From NCBI RefSeq assembly GCF_030209445.1, contig NZ_JARVSD010000002.1, positions 84,470-148,469 on the forward strand: 64,000 nucleotides of DNA. The letters run 5' to 3'. Every line of letters begins with the position of its first letter. Positions within the stretch are counted from its first letter, which is position 1. The position numbers and the translations under genes were made by a program. Below are positions 1 to 8,493 of this stretch, piece after piece. Source of the stretch: Promicromonospora sp. MEB111 (GTDB lineage: Bacteria; Actinomycetota; Actinomycetes; Actinomycetales; Cellulomonadaceae). Under the pieces are notes generated by a model. It searched no databases. It was given only the letters and a program-made list of their open reading frames with translations, and was not told the origin of the DNA.

Positions 1-105
1 ACCACCGCCCGTGAACGTCATGCCGAACGCCAGCAGGCTGGCGGAGCACACGAGCGCGACGCCGACACGCACCGCGGCCAGATGGCTGCAAATGGCAAAC
101 CGCAC
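1..105 (-). CDS. Partial gene: N-terminus of a probable secreted or membrane protein
   Basis: The first 35 codons of a minus-strand gene run off the left edge of the window. A GTG start at 103-105 is preceded by a good ribosome binding site (AGGAGG, about 9 nt upstream). The peptide begins with a basic residue and has a hydrophobic stretch rich in Ala, Val, Leu and Ser (around residues 9-28), which looks like a signal peptide or membrane anchor. The remainder lies outside the window, so no function can be given. Confidence 0.5.
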   Translation of the reverse strand, partial: MRFAICSHLAAVRVGVALVCSASLLAFGMTFTGGG

Positions 106-202
106 CGGCCCACACCTCCTGGATCGAGGTTGCCCCCGTACCCGGAAGGAGCCGAGGCAGACGAACCTGATACCCGGTGCGGATCAACTTCCCCCGACGG
201 AT

Positions 203-1516
203 CTACCGCCGCCGCTTCTTGAGGTAGGCGGCCAGCTCGTCGTACGCGCCGGCCTCGTTGCCGTACATCGCGTAGTTCTTCGCGGTTTCCATCCACTCCC
301 CGATGCTGGGTCGCACGGACTTCGCCGCCTCCTGCAGGTGGCGCTGGGTGATCGGCACCACCCGGCCGGACGCCATCGACTCCTCCATCGCCGACTCCGT
401 CGCCTGCTCGCACACCAGCGCCAGGTCGGCCCCGGACATGCCATCCGTCGCCCGGGCGACCTTGACGAGGTCGAGCCGCTCGGTCGGGCGTCCGCGCAGG
501 TGGAGCCGCAGGATCGACTCGCGGCTCTCGACGTCGGGCGGCAGCACCAGCACGGTCCGATCGAACCGCCCCGGCCGGAGGAGCGCCGAGTCGATGTCCC
601 ACGGGTGGTTGCTCGCACCAAGCACGAAGAGCCCGTCATTCTCCGTGCTCGCGCCGTCCAGCTCGGACAGCATCTGGTTCACGACGCCCCGCATGGCCGA
701 CCCGCCTGCACGGAGGTTCGACCGCTTCTGGCCCAGCGCATCCATCTCGTCGAAGAACAGGACGCACGGCCGGTTCCGGCGTGCTGTCTCGAAGATGCTG
801 CGCAGGTTGCGTTCACTGCTGCCGATCCACATGTCGAGGACGTCGCTCAGGCCGATCTCGTAGAAGCTCGCGCCGAGCTCCCCCGCGAGCGCCCGGGCGA
901 TGAACGTCTTGCCGCACCCGGGCGGGCCCCACAGCAGGAGACCGCCGCGCAGCGACTTGCCGAACTCCCTGCTCAGCTCCGGGTTGCGCAGGGGCGTGAG
1001 AAACGACTGGTCGAGCCGCTTCTTCACGCTCGCGAGACCGCCGACGTCCGCCAGTGTGACCCCCGCCTGCCCGAGCGTGCCGAGGGCAGGCTCCGCGACG
1101 GGCTCGCTGTCGGACCACTGCTCGAGGATCTCGTCGGCGGTGTCGGGGATGGCGGCCGCGGCCCCGTGCGGCGCGTCCGCAGGGGCCGGGACCGGCGTCG
1201 GGGCCGTACCTGCGGACGCCGTCGCCGCGGTCGTCCCGGCCGGGGCGACCGGCGGGTCCATGGGATCGAGGGCGTCAGCGAGACGGGCGTAGGACGCCGC
1301 CTTGGGGTCGTCCCCGAGCGTGCGTGCGGCGTCGGCTGCGATGCGCAGCGCCTCGACGTGATCCGGTACGGCCGCGAGCACGGCGGTGGCGTGCGTGAGC
1401 GCCTCCTCCGGGCGGCCGGCCTCCGTCAGCAGTCTCGCGACGTGTGCGCGCACCGCGTGGTTGGCGGGATCAGCGGTCAGCGCGACGAGCAGTGCGTCGA
1501 TCACCGGGTGCGTCAT
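203..1516 (-). CDS. TPR-containing AAA+ ATPase
   Basis: This is a 437-residue ATPase. Residues 1-85 form TPR-like helical pairs and residues 90-140 are an Ala/Pro-rich linker. A classical AAA module follows: Walker A GPPGCGKT near residue 197, Walker B VLFFDEMD near 252, and the second region of homology with RPGRFDR near 314-320 supplying the arginine finger. This is the Cdc48/FtsH-type clade, which uses ATP to unfold or remodel proteins; no protease or membrane segment is fused. The start is ATG 1516 because a TACCGT -10 box lies 7 nt upstream, indicating a leaderless transcript. It is divergent from a TPR membrane protein with which it may share an intergenic control region. Its substrate is unknown. 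Confidence 0.85.
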   Translation of the reverse strand: MTHPVIDALLVALTADPANHAVRAHVARLLTEAGRPEEALTHATAVLAAVPDHVEALRIAADAARTLGDDPKAASYARLADALDPMDPPVAPAGTTAATASAGTAPTPVPAPADAPHGAAAAIPDTADEILEQWSDSEPVAEPALGTLGQAGVTLADVGGLASVKKRLDQSFLTPLRNPELSREFGKSLRGGLLLWGPPGCGKTFIARALAGELGASFYEIGLSDVLDMWIGSSERNLRSIFETARRNRPCVLFFDEMDALGQKRSNLRAGGSAMRGVVNQMLSELDGASTENDGLFVLGASNHPWDIDSALLRPGRFDRTVLVLPPDVESRESILRLHLRGRPTERLDLVKVARATDGMSGADLALVCEQATESAMEESMASGRVVPITQRHLQEAAKSVRPSIGEWMETAKNYAMYGNEAGAYDELAAYLKKRRR

Positions 1517-1544
1517 GCGCCGAACGGTACCGGATTGGGGCACT

Positions 1545-1573
1545 TTGACCGGTCGTGCCCGGGCCTCTACGGT
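1545..1573 (+). promoter_or_regulatory. Sigma-70-type promoter of the TPR membrane protein gene
   Basis: A -35 box TTGACC (1545-1550) and a -10 box TACGGT (1568-1573) are separated by 17 bp. This is a near-ideal housekeeping promoter about 50 bp before the start at 1627. The -10 box of the divergent ATPase gene (TACCGT on the minus strand, 1524-1529) lies just beside it, so the two promoters are back to back. Confidence 0.65.
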
Positions 1574-1626
1574 GTGCTCGATTCATGCTCGAACCCGAGC
1601 CATGACCGTCCTGTGCTGGGGTGGGG

Positions 1627-2853
1627 ATGAACGAGACTGCGGCTGCCGCTGAGCAGCGTGGCCAGGCACTGCTCGAGCTCGGTCGTGGCCGGGAGGCGGA
1701 GGAGCAGTTCCGCATCGCGCTGGCCGCGACCCCGGGCGACCCGGACCTCCTGACCCGGCTGGCACAGGCGCTGCTGGAGCAGGACCGCTACCAGGAGGCG
1801 CACGACGCCAGCCGTGCGGCCGTGAGCGCGGCGCCCGAGCACATGATCGCCTTTTCGGTCCTCTCGGCGTCGCTCGCCGGCCTCGAGCGCCTGCCCGAGG
1901 CGCGCGAGGCGGTCCGGCGGGCACTCGCACTCGCCCCGCACTTCGCCGGACTGCACGTCCAGGAGGCCCGCGTGCTGCTGGCCCAGGACCTGTCCGACGA
2001 GGCACTGGCGAGCGTCGCGCGGGCACGCGCGCTCGACCCGGAGGACGCCGACGGCGCTGCGGTGCAGGCCCTGGCCCTGTACGAGACGCAGCGGTTCGGT
2101 GAGGCCGACGCTGCGGTGCAGGAGGCCCTGCGTCTGGACCCGCAGAACGTGGCCGCGCACCGTATCCAGGGCCTGCTGGCACTACGTCGTGGCGGCGGTG
2201 CGCCTGCGGTCGAGGCACACCGGACCGCCCTGCGCCTGTCGCCCACGGACTCAGGCGCTCGCGAGGGTCTCGCCGTCTCGCTCAAGTCGCGCAACCCGAT
2301 CTACGGCCTGCTACTGCGGTACAGCATGTGGCTCCAGGCGCAGCCGAAGGCGCTGCGGATCGGGATGGTCGTCCTGCCGGTGATCCTGACCAGGTTGCTG
2401 CGCCCCTTCGACGACCAGCCGTGGGCAACGGCGCTGATCGTCGTGGTGCTCGCATACGTCGTGCTCAGCTGGAGCCTCGAACCGCTGATGAACACCGTCC
2501 TGCTGCTCAGCAACGACCGGCACGTCCTCGGTCGGCCGGAACGGTTGGCGACCTACGCCTTCCTCGGCTTCGCCGGCACGGCTGTCGTGGTGCTGGTGGT
2601 CGGCCTGGCCGGAAACATTCCGCTCTTCCTGACCCTGGCGCTCGGGCTAGGCCTGTGGACGATGTCCATCGGCTCCGCACACACGGTCCAGGCCGGACGC
2701 GTCAAGGTGCTAACCATCGGAGCCGGTGTTGCCGCGCTCCTGGCCGTCGTGGCGTTCGCAGGCACCCTGGCAGGGCTGGATGGCCTGGGCATCGCGGTGA
2801 TGACCGTGCTGTTGGGCGGCGTCGCCGCGCTCTGGTTCACCGCCTTCGCCTGA
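1627..2853 (+). CDS. TPR-repeat protein with C-terminal membrane domain
   Basis: About 408 residues. The N-terminal half (residues 5-200) is a run of TPR motifs, for example the repeated pattern AAVQEALRLDPQN with bulky hydrophobic spacing. From about residue 235 there are roughly five hydrophobic segments, so the protein is anchored in the membrane with a cytoplasmic TPR platform. The ATG at 1627 has a G-rich ribosome binding site; an in-frame GTG at 1621 is also possible. It is divergent from a TPR-AAA+ ATPase, so a shared complex is conceivable but is inference. No catalytic motif is visible. Confidence 0.8.
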   Translation: MNETAAAAEQRGQALLELGRGREAEEQFRIALAATPGDPDLLTRLAQALLEQDRYQEAHDASRAAVSAAPEHMIAFSVLSASLAGLERLPEAREAVRRALALAPHFAGLHVQEARVLLAQDLSDEALASVARARALDPEDADGAAVQALALYETQRFGEADAAVQEALRLDPQNVAAHRIQGLLALRRGGGAPAVEAHRTALRLSPTDSGAREGLAVSLKSRNPIYGLLLRYSMWLQAQPKALRIGMVVLPVILTRLLRPFDDQPWATALIVVVLAYVVLSWSLEPLMNTVLLLSNDRHVLGRPERLATYAFLGFAGTAVVVLVVGLAGNIPLFLTLALGLGLWTMSIGSAHTVQAGRVKVLTIGAGVAALLAVVAFAGTLAGLDGLGIAVMTVLLGGVAALWFTAFA

Positions 2854-2861
2854 GGGCACAA

Positions 2862-2990
2862 GTCGTCGACGCGAAGAGACCGGCCGCCGGGACGGGCGCC
2901 GTCGCGGACAACAGTGGCCTCACGCGACTCCGTGTCGACCGCAACGATCCAGGCACCCGACTCGAACAGCAGTGTGTCCTCGGATTGGTC
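2862..2990 (-). pseudogene. Decayed copy of part of the sigma-factor sensor domain
   Basis: The minus-strand translation contains DTLLFESGAWIVAVDT, which matches near-identically a segment of the neighbouring sigma-factor fusion protein (encoded at about 4045-4105). At DNA level 2904-2985 aligns with about 4026-4104 with only a handful of substitutions. Similarity fades towards 2862, where the frame is no longer maintained relative to the parent. No start and no complete domain remain. It is the trace of a former second copy or a partial duplication. Confidence 0.7.
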
Positions 2991-3636
2991 ACCCCATCTC
3001 ATTCATGACCAGGTGGTCCTGCGGCCGCTCCCCCAGCGTGATCAGTGCATGAGCAAAATCAGAGTGCCTACTCATCGGGAACCACGGCAGCTTGCGCAGA
3101 TCGCAGGGCCGGATCGACACACGCTGCTCACCATCGGAGACCTCGAGGTCGTAAATTCCTGATCCCGTGATTCCCCCAGAACGGATGAGGTTGACGCCTC
3201 TTGGAGTACGCCGCACAGTCCATCGGGGACTGGAATCGCCATAGCCCCACACCTCAACGGCATCGAGCAAGACCACCAGGATGACCGCGGCAGACTTCGC
3301 CGTTGCGTAGCCGCTGAGCGGGATCTGCCCCAGAACCAGCGGCCAACCTGGCCGCAGCCTCTCGACCTGTCGGACCATCCGCGCGCACTGTCTGCGCCCG
3401 ATGACCGACCACGGCAGGAGCACCACCACGAAGACGAACATGCCAACCCCGAACACCGCGAGAACACCGAGCGCGACACCTGGGCCGTCCCCCATCCAGG
3501 TCACCCAGCGACTGGCAGCACAGCTACGAGCACCAGGACCGACACGAGCCCGAACCAAAGCTTTGGGATCCAACGGCGTTCTGCGACCAGGTCGATCGGT
3601 GAGTACGGCCGGTTGCCTGTCATAGAGGCCATTCAT
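2989..3636 (-). CDS. Hypothetical membrane protein
   Basis: About 215 residues; I do not recognise the family. There is a Pro/Arg-rich N-terminus, one strong transmembrane segment (about residues 56-80, rich in Val, Phe and Leu), and a second hydrophobic stretch around 112-125. The soluble C-terminal part contains mixed charged residues. Base composition is lower in GC than the flanking genes, suggesting a different history. The start at ATG 3636 is preferred over an upstream in-frame candidate whose peptide looks non-coding. Its 3' end abuts the decayed sigma-sensor fragment, and it lies in the same direction as the sigma-factor gene, 96 bp downstream of it. Confidence 0.55.
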   Translation of the reverse strand: MNGLYDRQPAVLTDRPGRRTPLDPKALVRARVGPGARSCAASRWVTWMGDGPGVALGVLAVFGVGMFVFVVVLLPWSVIGRRQCARMVRQVERLRPGWPLVLGQIPLSGYATAKSAAVILVVLLDAVEVWGYGDSSPRWTVRRTPRGVNLIRSGGITGSGIYDLEVSDGEQRVSIRPCDLRKLPWFPMSRHSDFAHALITLGERPQDHLVMNEMG

Positions 3637-3732
3637 ATCAGTACAGATGCGCCAATCTGCCCAGATCACCGTCCGCAGGCAAGCCGCTACTCGACCGCGG
3701 CGCGGGCGACCCACGATCGTCCGCAGTCGCTC

Positions 3733-5862
3733 TCACCACGACGTCCGCACGTACACCACGGTCTGGTGCAGGTCCATGTAGCTCCACGAGTCCTGGTCCT
3801 GGAAGCTCTTCATCTCCGCGCTGTCGTGCTCGGTCCACACGACCCGCTGCCCACCGCCGGCGACGTCCAGCCACGCGTCCCCGTCACCGTCCGGTCCAGG
3901 ACCGAGCATGGTCAGGGCCGGCACGGCGACGCCCTCCCTGGGCTGGACCCGCAGGAAGTAGATGTTCTCGCCGTCGGCCCAGAGGACGCCGTCGTCGAAC
4001 GCGCTGACCGTCCACGCGGCGTCCTCCCGGACAACGGTGGCCTCGCGCGAGTCCGTGTCGACCGCCACGATCCAGGCGCCTGACTCGAACAGCAGCGTGT
4101 CTCCGGACAGGTACGCGTAGTGGTTCCACGCCGTGTTCTGGTCGAGCCGCACGAGGTCACGTAGTCCCGATCCGGCCGAGAGCAGCCCGATCGTGCTGGG
4201 CCCGTCAGCCGGGTTGCGTGACACGACCACACCGTCGTCGCTGTCGGAGACTGCGCACACGTCCGTGACTGCGTCCCGAACGATGTCGGCCTGGGGTGCC
4301 TCTAGGTCGACCAGATCGACGCGCCCGTCGCACCGGTCCGGGTCGGCGGGAGTTTCGTTGGTGATGTACAGGATCGCCAGCGTTCGCCCGCCTGTTGCGA
4401 TCCTCCAGAGGTGCCGGTCAGGGTCCGGCTCGTAGGTCGCGATCGTGCGGACCTCACCATCAGGCCCCTGCGCCTTCACCACGGCGGTCCTGTCCTCGAG
4501 GAACCCCTCGGCCCACGCAACGTGCGTGTTGGTAAGGACGGGGCTGCCGACCCCGGAGTAGCTGCGCTGCTCCCTGTCGGAGCCGGGCGCGCCGGTGGTG
4601 AGCTGCCAGTGCTCCAGCACGGACTCGCCGTCCTCCCCGACGACCGGCCGCGCCAGCGCGGTGATCGGCTCGGAGCCGGGTCCGACGTCGGGCTGGGCCA
4701 GGGACGCGATCAGCGTCCCGTCGCGACGAACCGCGAACGGGACGTTGGGGTCGATCCCGATGCTGGAGCCGACCATGACCTCCGGAGGGCTTCCGAGCTC
4801 CACCCGGTGGTCGGTGATGTAGTCGACGCACTCGATCGCCGGGCGGGCGTCCTCGGCGTCGAGCGCCTGGACGATCGTGTAGTCGCCGGTCGGGGCGTCC
4901 GCGGGAACGGGGATGGTCCGGGTTGCGTCCGGCGTCGCGAGATCCTGCCCGGTGCAGTCGACGGCGGGGGCAGCCATCTCCGGGATGTCGATGTCGCCCA
5001 GCCCGACGGCGGCGTCCTGCCCGACCACCGCGTCATCACCCCGGACCGCGTCGTCGTCCTCGACGGGGGTGTCGTCACGACGGGTGTCGGAGGTGTCAGG
5101 GCGCAGGTCGAACGTCTCCACCAGCCAGCGGTGAGCCGGGTCCGCGACGGCGTCCAGGACCGGTAGCCCCACCGGGCCGTGCGCGACCAGCGCGATGAAC
5201 GCGCACACCACCACCGCCGCGCCGGTGAGCGCACCGTTGCGGCGGGCCCGACGTGCCGCCGCGGCCTTGCTGCGGGTCAGCGTCTCGCGGCCGTCGAAGA
5301 CCGGCTCGTCCGCGGTCTCCGGAGCAGCGGTGGTCAGGAGCGAGCGAAGCCGTTCGAGTCCGCGGGAGCTCGCGGCCTTGACGGTGCCGACCGAGCGCCC
5401 GATCTCGCGGGCTACCTGCTCCTCCGGCAGGTCGAGGACGTGTCGCAGCACCACGACCCGTCGCTGCTGCGGCGAGAGCGCCCCCAGCGCCCGGGCGAGC
5501 TCGTCCCGGAGCGCAACGTGCGCGGCGTGGTCGTCCGCGTGAGCCGCCGGAAGGTTGTCGTCACCCGGGACGTCGGTCAGCCGCGTCCGTCGCCACGCAT
5601 CGGTCCGGAGGTTGACCAGCACCTTCCGCGCGTACGCGCGCGGGACGCCGTCCCGGGCCTTGTCCCAGTGCCGGTAGACACGTTCGAAGGTGCCCTGGAC
5701 CAGATCCTCGGCCAGGGCCCGCTCGCCGACCAGGAAGAACGCCGTCCTGAACAGGTACGGGCCGTCCGACTCCACGAACGCGACGAACTCCTCGTCCCGC
5801 GTGCGGCCGGCCACACGGACCTCGACCGGCTCTCCCGAAAGTGTCTCCATGCCCTCATCCAC
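3733..5862 (-). CDS. SigE-family ECF sigma factor fused to membrane anchor and extracytoplasmic sensor-like domain
   Basis: This 709-residue protein starts with an ECF sigma factor: region 2 (about residues 22-95, FRTAFFLVGERALAEDLVQG) and region 4 (about 128-178, LSPQQRRVVVLRHVLDLPEE). A basic linker and a single transmembrane segment (about 212-235) follow. A roughly 470-residue extracytoplasmic part comes next, with repeated beta-strand-like stretches suggesting a propeller or lipoprotein-like sensor. Typical SigE-family factors are about 170-190 residues, so the fusion is unusual. The inferred role is a sigma factor tethered to the membrane and controlled by an external signal, by proteolysis or conformational change. 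A minus-strand TACCGT -10 box near 5890 lies upstream with a GAGGGG ribosome binding site. An in-frame ATG at 5850 is an alternative start. Confidence 0.85.
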   Translation of the reverse strand: MDEGMETLSGEPVEVRVAGRTRDEEFVAFVESDGPYLFRTAFFLVGERALAEDLVQGTFERVYRHWDKARDGVPRAYARKVLVNLRTDAWRRTRLTDVPGDDNLPAAHADDHAAHVALRDELARALGALSPQQRRVVVLRHVLDLPEEQVAREIGRSVGTVKAASSRGLERLRSLLTTAAPETADEPVFDGRETLTRSKAAAARRARRNGALTGAAVVVCAFIALVAHGPVGLPVLDAVADPAHRWLVETFDLRPDTSDTRRDDTPVEDDDAVRGDDAVVGQDAAVGLGDIDIPEMAAPAVDCTGQDLATPDATRTIPVPADAPTGDYTIVQALDAEDARPAIECVDYITDHRVELGSPPEVMVGSSIGIDPNVPFAVRRDGTLIASLAQPDVGPGSEPITALARPVVGEDGESVLEHWQLTTGAPGSDREQRSYSGVGSPVLTNTHVAWAEGFLEDRTAVVKAQGPDGEVRTIATYEPDPDRHLWRIATGGRTLAILYITNETPADPDRCDGRVDLVDLEAPQADIVRDAVTDVCAVSDSDDGVVVSRNPADGPSTIGLLSAGSGLRDLVRLDQNTAWNHYAYLSGDTLLFESGAWIVAVDTDSREATVVREDAAWTVSAFDDGVLWADGENIYFLRVQPREGVAVPALTMLGPGPDGDGDAWLDVAGGGQRVVWTEHDSAEMKSFQDQDSWSYMDLHQTVVYVRTSW

Positions 5863-5917
5863 GCGCCGGACCCCTCGCAGGTTGAGACGGTACCTGGACC
5901 CGGATCGGCGTTTCGAT

Positions 5918-6862
5918 CTAGCGCGCGTTCAGCTCGTCGAGGGCGCGATGGCCCCGCCTGACCACCCCTGGAACGGCATCGTGGCGCCCGTGACGGATGG
6001 GGATCTCGAGCATGTGCAGGATGTGTGCCGCGGCGAGCATCGCCGCCCCCTCCCGGCCGACCAGGTCGAGGATCCTCGTCCACAGCCGCCCTCGGACGCC
6101 GTCCAGCAGCGGGTCCTGGAAGGTGTACCACCCGAGGGCGGTGAGATCGATCGCCCGCGTGCCGCTACCTGCGTTCCCGATGTCCACGACCGCCACCACC
6201 GCTCCGTCACGGACCAGGATGTTGCTGGGGGTCGCGAGATCGGCATGGACCATGTCAGGTGCCTCTCGTGGTGGCGGGACGTCGGCACACACGAGTCGCA
6301 GCCGCTCGATCAAGGCCGACACCTCGGAGGAATACCCCGAGAGCCTGGCAATGGACTCGCGAAGAGGCGACTGCTCCGGCGGCTCGTCGAGATCCGGCCT
6401 GGCTACATCCGATTCCTGGCCGGTGGCGACCCGCCAGGCGTACGACCAGTGGTCGTACGGTTCGGAGGCCTGGCCGGCCTGGAGCTCGATGATCTCCATC
6501 AGCTGCTCCACGAGGGACGGGGTCAGCTCTGGCGCGGGAGCGGCGTCGACGAAGTCCGTCAGGTGCCAGACATGCGTGGCGGTGGCCCCCACCCCGAGCC
6601 ATGCCGGGGTGGGATAACCGCGCCCACGCATGTGCTCGACCACTCTCTGGGCTCGCAACGTCTCGTCCAGGTGGCCGGGGTGTGCGCGGGGCACCGCTTT
6701 GAGCACCGCATCTGCCCTTCCGGCCAGCTGGACGCGTACCGCACCCCCGTTGACGCCTCCAGGTAGGCGCCCGAGAAGGTTGACCTCTGTCCCGAGCATA
6801 TTGGCGACGTCGTCCAGGACCTCGCGCTCGTCGGTCAGGGCCCGGTGACGCGAAGGACTCAT
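5918..6862 (-). CDS. Aminoglycoside phosphotransferase-like kinase (APH family)
   Basis: About 314 residues. The kinase catalytic loop appears as HADLATPSN near residue 206 (HxDxxxxN) and the metal-binding Asp as VVDIGNA near 226, both typical of the APH/choline kinase superfamily. The N-terminal lobe has a Gly-rich GRLPGGVNGG segment followed by LKAVPR, where the Lys would bind ATP. Substrates in this family are diverse (aminoglycosides, macrolides, sugars, homoserine), so resistance should not be assumed. The start at ATG 6862 is chosen because a CATACT -10 box lies 6 nt upstream, consistent with a leaderless transcript. Confidence 0.75.
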   Translation of the reverse strand: MSPSRHRALTDEREVLDDVANMLGTEVNLLGRLPGGVNGGAVRVQLAGRADAVLKAVPRAHPGHLDETLRAQRVVEHMRGRGYPTPAWLGVGATATHVWHLTDFVDAAPAPELTPSLVEQLMEIIELQAGQASEPYDHWSYAWRVATGQESDVARPDLDEPPEQSPLRESIARLSGYSSEVSALIERLRLVCADVPPPREAPDMVHADLATPSNILVRDGAVVAVVDIGNAGSGTRAIDLTALGWYTFQDPLLDGVRGRLWTRILDLVGREGAAMLAAAHILHMLEIPIRHGRHDAVPGVVRRGHRALDELNAR

Positions 6863-7041
6863 CCGGCCAGTATGCCGCGAGCCCACCAGGCTGAGGGGTG
6901 ACCCTGGCAAAGGCATGTTCGCCTCTGTTGCGCTCAGGTCCGTCGACCGCGGCACCCCTCAACTTGTTCCTCGCACACCAGACGCCTCCGCCACACGCGT
7001 CACGACGCGCCAGTGGAGACGCCCTGTGGCAGCGTGTCGAC

Positions 7042-7779
7042 ATGAGGCCCGCACCGCACCGCAGCCCCGGGCGCGGTCCGCAGACCGCCGGGGCAGCGCG
7101 ATCGACCGCAGGTCGCGCACGCCGCCTCGTACGCGCCGTGCTGACCGGTGTCGCGACCGGCGTCGTCGTCGTCGTCATCGCCCTTCTCGTGCGCGAACAG
7201 TGGCCGCCGCTCGTCCAGCTCGACCAGCGGGCCGTGACCGCCGGAACAGCGTTCTCCGCAGCGCACCCCGAGCTGCTGCGCGCGCTCGTCGTCTGGCAGT
7301 GGGTCTTCCTCGCGGCGCACCTGCTCATACCCGTCGTCGCGATCTGCCTCGTCTACTGGTGGCGCACCGGCAACGCCACGCGCACATGGTGGGCGGTCTC
7401 GACGATCCTTGCGGCCTGGGGGCTGTCCAACCTGCTGAAGGAGCTCGTGCGACGCACGCGACCGGTGCTGGACCAGCCGGTGGAGAGCGCGGGCGGCTTC
7501 TCGTTCCCGTCGGGGCACGCCGCGAACACGGCGGCGATGACCACGGCGCTGGTGGTGCTCGTGTGGCCGTCGCTCAGATCGCGGGTCGTGCGGGTCGCTG
7601 CGGTGGCGGGGGCGGCGGTGCTCACTGCCGCCACAGCGGTCGACCGGGTCATGCTCGGCGTCCACTACCCCTCCGACGTGCTGGCCGGCGTTCTCTTCGG
7701 TGTCGGTTTCGTGCTGGCGTCGTACCTCGCCTACCGGCACTGGTCGACGCCGCGCCGCGAGCGCGGTACGGCGTCCTGA
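7042..7779 (+). CDS. PAP2-family membrane phosphatase
   Basis: About 245 residues with five or six membrane segments. All three PAP2 motifs are present: KELVRRTRP (KxxxxxxRP), FPSGH, and DRVMLGVHYPSD (the R-H-D motif, with the usual leading Ser replaced by Asp). The family hydrolyses lipid phosphates such as undecaprenyl pyrophosphate, phosphatidic acid or phosphatidylglycerol phosphate at the outer membrane face. Its stop codon overlaps by one base with the start of a second PAP2 gene, so the two are translationally coupled. The start is set at ATG 7042; the upstream reading frame is open but looks non-coding. Confidence 0.85.
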   Translation: MRPAPHRSPGRGPQTAGAARSTAGRARRLVRAVLTGVATGVVVVVIALLVREQWPPLVQLDQRAVTAGTAFSAAHPELLRALVVWQWVFLAAHLLIPVVAICLVYWWRTGNATRTWWAVSTILAAWGLSNLLKELVRRTRPVLDQPVESAGGFSFPSGHAANTAAMTTALVVLVWPSLRSRVVRVAAVAGAAVLTAATAVDRVMLGVHYPSDVLAGVLFGVGFVLASYLAYRHWSTPRRERGTAS

Positions 7780-8486
7780 TGCTCGACCTCGATCGGTGGG
7801 CGGACGACCCGTCGGCACCTGGAGGGCGCGAGGTGGGGCGCGACCTCGGCCTTCGTGTCGGGGTCCCGGCAGCGGTGTGGTGGGCGGTCGTCGTCGGGCT
7901 CGGGTTCCTGCTCACCGGCCCGCTGGCAGGGCTCAGAGAGCGGGAGACCGCGGTCAGCGAGTGGTTCGTCCAGCAGCGCACGGCGGCCCTCGACACCCTC
8001 ACCGAAGTGTGGAGCGTGTTGGGGACCACCGAGACGATCATCGGGATCTGCCTCGTCGTGTCCGGCGTCGTCTGGTGGCGTACCCGGCAGTGGTGGTACG
8101 CGGTGGTCCCGGCGATCGCGGTCGCCGTCCAGGCGGCGGTCTTCATGCTGGCGGCGCTCGTCGTGAGTGCCGAACGCCCCGAGGTGGAGCAGCTCGACCC
8201 GGCACCGCCTACCTCGAGCTTCCCGAGCGGCCACTCCGGCGCCTCGATAGCGCTCTACGTCTCGCTGGCGCTGATGGCCCAGCGGATCGGGAACGCGTGG
8301 TTGCGTGTGAGCGTGACCGTCGTGCTGTTCGTGCTGCCCCTGCTCGTCGTCTGCTCCCGGCTGTACCGGGGGATGCACTACCCGAGCGACGTCGTCGTCG
8401 GGGTGCTCAACGGCCTCGTGTGCGTCGTGCTCGGGTGGTACTGGCTGCGGCGGACGCCCGGTCGTGTCGAGCAGGGCGGCGGCTGA
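7779..8486 (+). CDS. Second PAP2-family phosphatase, divergent motif 1
   Basis: About 235 residues with multiple membrane segments, coupled to the preceding PAP2 gene by a TGATG overlap. Motifs 2 and 3 are intact (FPSGHSGAS and SRLYRGMHYPSD). The first motif lacks its Lys: the corresponding stretch reads VVSAERPEVEQ. The phosphate-binding Lys seen in the upstream paralogue is therefore missing or displaced. The family acts on lipid phosphates. The pair could act on related substrates or form a heteromer, which is inference. Confidence 0.8.
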   Translation: MLDLDRWADDPSAPGGREVGRDLGLRVGVPAAVWWAVVVGLGFLLTGPLAGLRERETAVSEWFVQQRTAALDTLTEVWSVLGTTETIIGICLVVSGVVWWRTRQWWYAVVPAIAVAVQAAVFMLAALVVSAERPEVEQLDPAPPTSSFPSGHSGASIALYVSLALMAQRIGNAWLRVSVTVVLFVLPLLVVCSRLYRGMHYPSDVVVGVLNGLVCVVLGWYWLRRTPGRVEQGGG

Positions 8487-8493
8487 GCACCCG

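Noticed and set aside
11..1630. Long open frame on the plus strand across the ATPase gene
   Set aside because: It is antisense to a clear AAA+ ATPase, has an Arg/Pro-biased composition and no family. It results from high GC content.
5918..6862. Antibiotic resistance gene
   Set aside because: The kinase fold is APH-like, but this superfamily has many non-resistance substrates and the context gives no support for resistance.
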